From positions 17,585,001-17,649,000 of the forward strand of contig NC_092680.1 in the NCBI RefSeq assembly GCF_964355755.1: a stretch of DNA of 64,000 nt, read 5' to 3'. Under the pieces are notes generated by a model. The model did not search any database. It saw only the letters and a program-made list of their open reading frames with translations, and had not been told where the DNA came from. Shown piece by piece: positions 62,086 through 64,000 of the stretch. Position numbers and translations under genes: made by a program. Numbering within the stretch: position 1 is the stretch's first letter; each line of letters starts with the position of its first letter. Source of the stretch: Antedon mediterranea (Eukaryota > Echinodermata > Crinoidea > Comatulida > Antedonidae).

Positions 62086-63479
62086 ACTAGTAATCGATAC
62101 TTTATGATGATAATAATAATAATAATCATTTTTTCGATATCGTAAAAACCATGTATGCAAGGTATAGTACCATCGATCAACAGGCTGACAAAAACTCAGG
62201 GGGACGCGAATCACGTCTAAAACTCAGAGGGACGCGAATCACGTCAAATACTGTCTCTAAACTGACGAAAAAAATATAATCTATAGAATAATAATTCATT
62301 CAGTTTCGGTTGACCATCAACCAGAAAAAATGCAAAGAAATGTATTACACGAATATGCATTAATAACTTGTGTAGTTGTTATTAATATTATTATCTCATA
62401 AACATTTATTAGGTACATATAAATTTAACAAGATATATATTAAATTCATTGTTTATTTATAATATAAGCATTGCATTAATATATGAAGAACGGACATATT
62501 CCGCACGATATCATTATTACTGTATGATATAACTATTAAAATTGATGAATATTTATTGAAGCGAAATTGCATTTTATGGGTTTTTGCGTCGTAACGTATA
62601 TAATTGACGCAAAATGAGTTCTTGTTCCTTATTGATAGGTCTATTATGCAATATTTTAATTTTCTGATACAGTAGCCGTTAATAATACTGCTCGTTTAAT
62701 ACGTTTGGATAAACAGTATCGTATCGATTAAAAAAAATCCGTTTCTTTGCCAAGCGATTTGTAGGCTATAATACAGTACATACATATAACGAACACATTC
62801 ACTATCTGGGATATTAGGCTATACTTAATGTTGAGGTAAACTGTGCGGTAGACCACGTGTACATTTAGTTCTGAAAAGAACTGTTGAGTTTGTCGGCGTT
62901 TTGATATTACTGAACATTAGGACAGAACCACCCCCCCCCCCCCCCCCACACAATTAAAAAAAAACGGAAACAAGACAAATTACAGTATTAATGTTATTCT
63001 TAAACTGATCAATCATATGTATTATTACCATCAACTGCCGTTATCATCCCAATTTTTTTTTTTTTTACTATTGATTATTTTTTGGTTTGTGGAGGAAGAT
63101 TTTCATCAGCGAGTCATCTCTCGACATACACTATAATATAATACAGAACCTAGTTACGCATGTTAATGTATTGTGTAGCGTGGCCTACAATTGGAGTGTG
63201 CTTCCTCACTTGATTCCTTCGTTTGGGGACGGCTAACGGCACAATATGCACTAGAGATCGTAGGTACGTCCCGGTCGAAATTTAAGTACGTTCAAACTGT
63301 TTGCTGTGAATACCAATTACTGTGTGAAATAATTACCATTTAAAAGAAATTTAGGCTAACACAAGTTCAATTGGTAGGCTTACCGGAATAATACATTACT
63401 CGTCAATTACAGGATGGATAAACTGTTTTATATTGTATCGTGTTTAAACCTAGTCTCATTTTAGGCTTAGGGAGTGAAG

Positions 63480-63560
63480 TTGAAAGAGTTACAAGTCTGG
63501 CACTAAGGTCAGGATTGAACCCTTAACCCAAGTTACCCACCAAGCTACAGTTCCACTCAT
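63480..63560 (-). mobile_element. tRNA-SINE-like fragment
   Basis: On the minus strand an A-box-like TGTAGCTTGGTGGGTAACTT and a B-box-like AAGGGTTCAATCCTGAC lie at tRNA spacing. Degenerate. Confidence 0.4.
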
Positions 63561-64000
63561 CTCATAGAACTAATATATAGGCCTAATGATTATCTACTGT
63601 AATACTATAAAGATACAACTGTCATTGTGCAACGTTATTAGATTATATTATCGACACGATCCCGCGAGTCATTATGCATTTTAAAAAAATAATACCCATC
63701 ATCAAGGACATTTCTCCATAACGCAATTAACATTAATTGTCTGCAATTTCAAATTACCTGATATACCATTCTACATGTGTTTCTACCAATTAACAGGTCA
63801 ATCATATTTTTACAAGTTAATGTCGTAACGTGATTTAGGTGTATGTCATTTAGCGATATACCTTACAATAATACAATTAATTTTATATCTATAAGCTTAT
63901 CCTTACGGGTATTATAGGTATAGGATTCTTGTTAGTAAATGCGACATGAGAAGGAAATAACGATTAGATAATCGTACTAAACTTTATGAATCCCCTCCCC

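Larger units (their letters stand above)
57284..64000. other. Right margin: intron 1 or upstream of the channel gene
   Basis: No exon encoding the missing channel N-terminus, and no other gene, could be recognised on either strand. It contains tandem repeats (58536-58892, 59755-60480), a MITE (61771-62085), poly-C runs (61560-61570 and 62930-62947) and a tRNA-SINE-like block (63480-63560). Confidence 0.5.

Overview
The window looks like nuclear DNA of a marine deuterostome invertebrate, most likely an echinoderm. The order within echinoderms is a guess. The supporting signs are AT-rich DNA with GGCCTAGGC-type clusters, long genes with many GT-AG introns, tRNA-derived SINEs, CR1/L2-like LINE pieces, Ty3/gypsy and BEL/Pao remnants, MITEs, a P-superfamily transposase gene, and a two-glutamate (DEEA) voltage-gated cation channel of the NaV2 class, which vertebrates lack. 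No prokaryotic or viral gene organisation is visible.

Region 1 (about 1-18 kb, minus strand) is a tandem array of three closely related genes, each almost entirely one large exon of about 2.83 kb. The protein is a ROCO-like GTPase with an unusual layout. The P-loop (GDHGAGKT) and switch I lie near the N-terminus. About 300 residues with eight to ten hydrophobic membrane segments follow. Only then do the switch II motif (WDFAGQ) and the rest of the Roc domain appear, followed by a COR-like region and a C-terminal CxxC segment. The membrane block is therefore inserted inside the GTPase fold. Copies 1 and 3 are open. Copy 2 carries two frameshifts. Copies 2 and 3 share a short terminal coding exon joined by a small intron, so the uninterrupted reading frames misstate the C-terminus. 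Flanking DNA was duplicated together with the genes. This array is the best candidate here for an undescribed system.

Region 2 (about 18-25 kb) is mostly decayed mobile DNA. A Ty3/gypsy gag-RT-RNase H remnant runs directly into a BEL/Pao RT-A17-integrase remnant that has lost the integrase core. The composite is framed by a short shared LTR-like repeat.

Region 3 (25.7-30.1 kb, minus strand) holds an eight-exon P-element/THAP9-type transposase gene. All joins are in phase (925 aa). The N-terminus looks like a ZAD zinc-binding domain instead of a THAP domain, and the last exon contains 183-bp tandem repeats.

Region 4 (30.1-33.3 kb) is intergenic, with palindromes and a tRNA-Thr-derived SINE.

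Region 5 (33.3-57.3 kb, minus strand) is a nearly complete four-domain voltage-gated channel gene. I could join 26 exons without a phase error (1,797 residues; the first N-terminal exon or exons were not found). The pore residues are D/E/E/A, and the inactivation motif is MFL in place of IFM. The first visible intron is an AT-AC U12-type intron, matching the minor-class intron known at this place in vertebrate sodium channel genes. Introns hold a 1.5-kb polypurine minisatellite, MITEs, a truncated LINE, a (TA)n tract and several inverted repeats.

Region 6 (57.3-64 kb) has no recognisable exon. It holds tandem repeats, including a 115-bp satellite, and a second copy of a MITE found in the channel gene.
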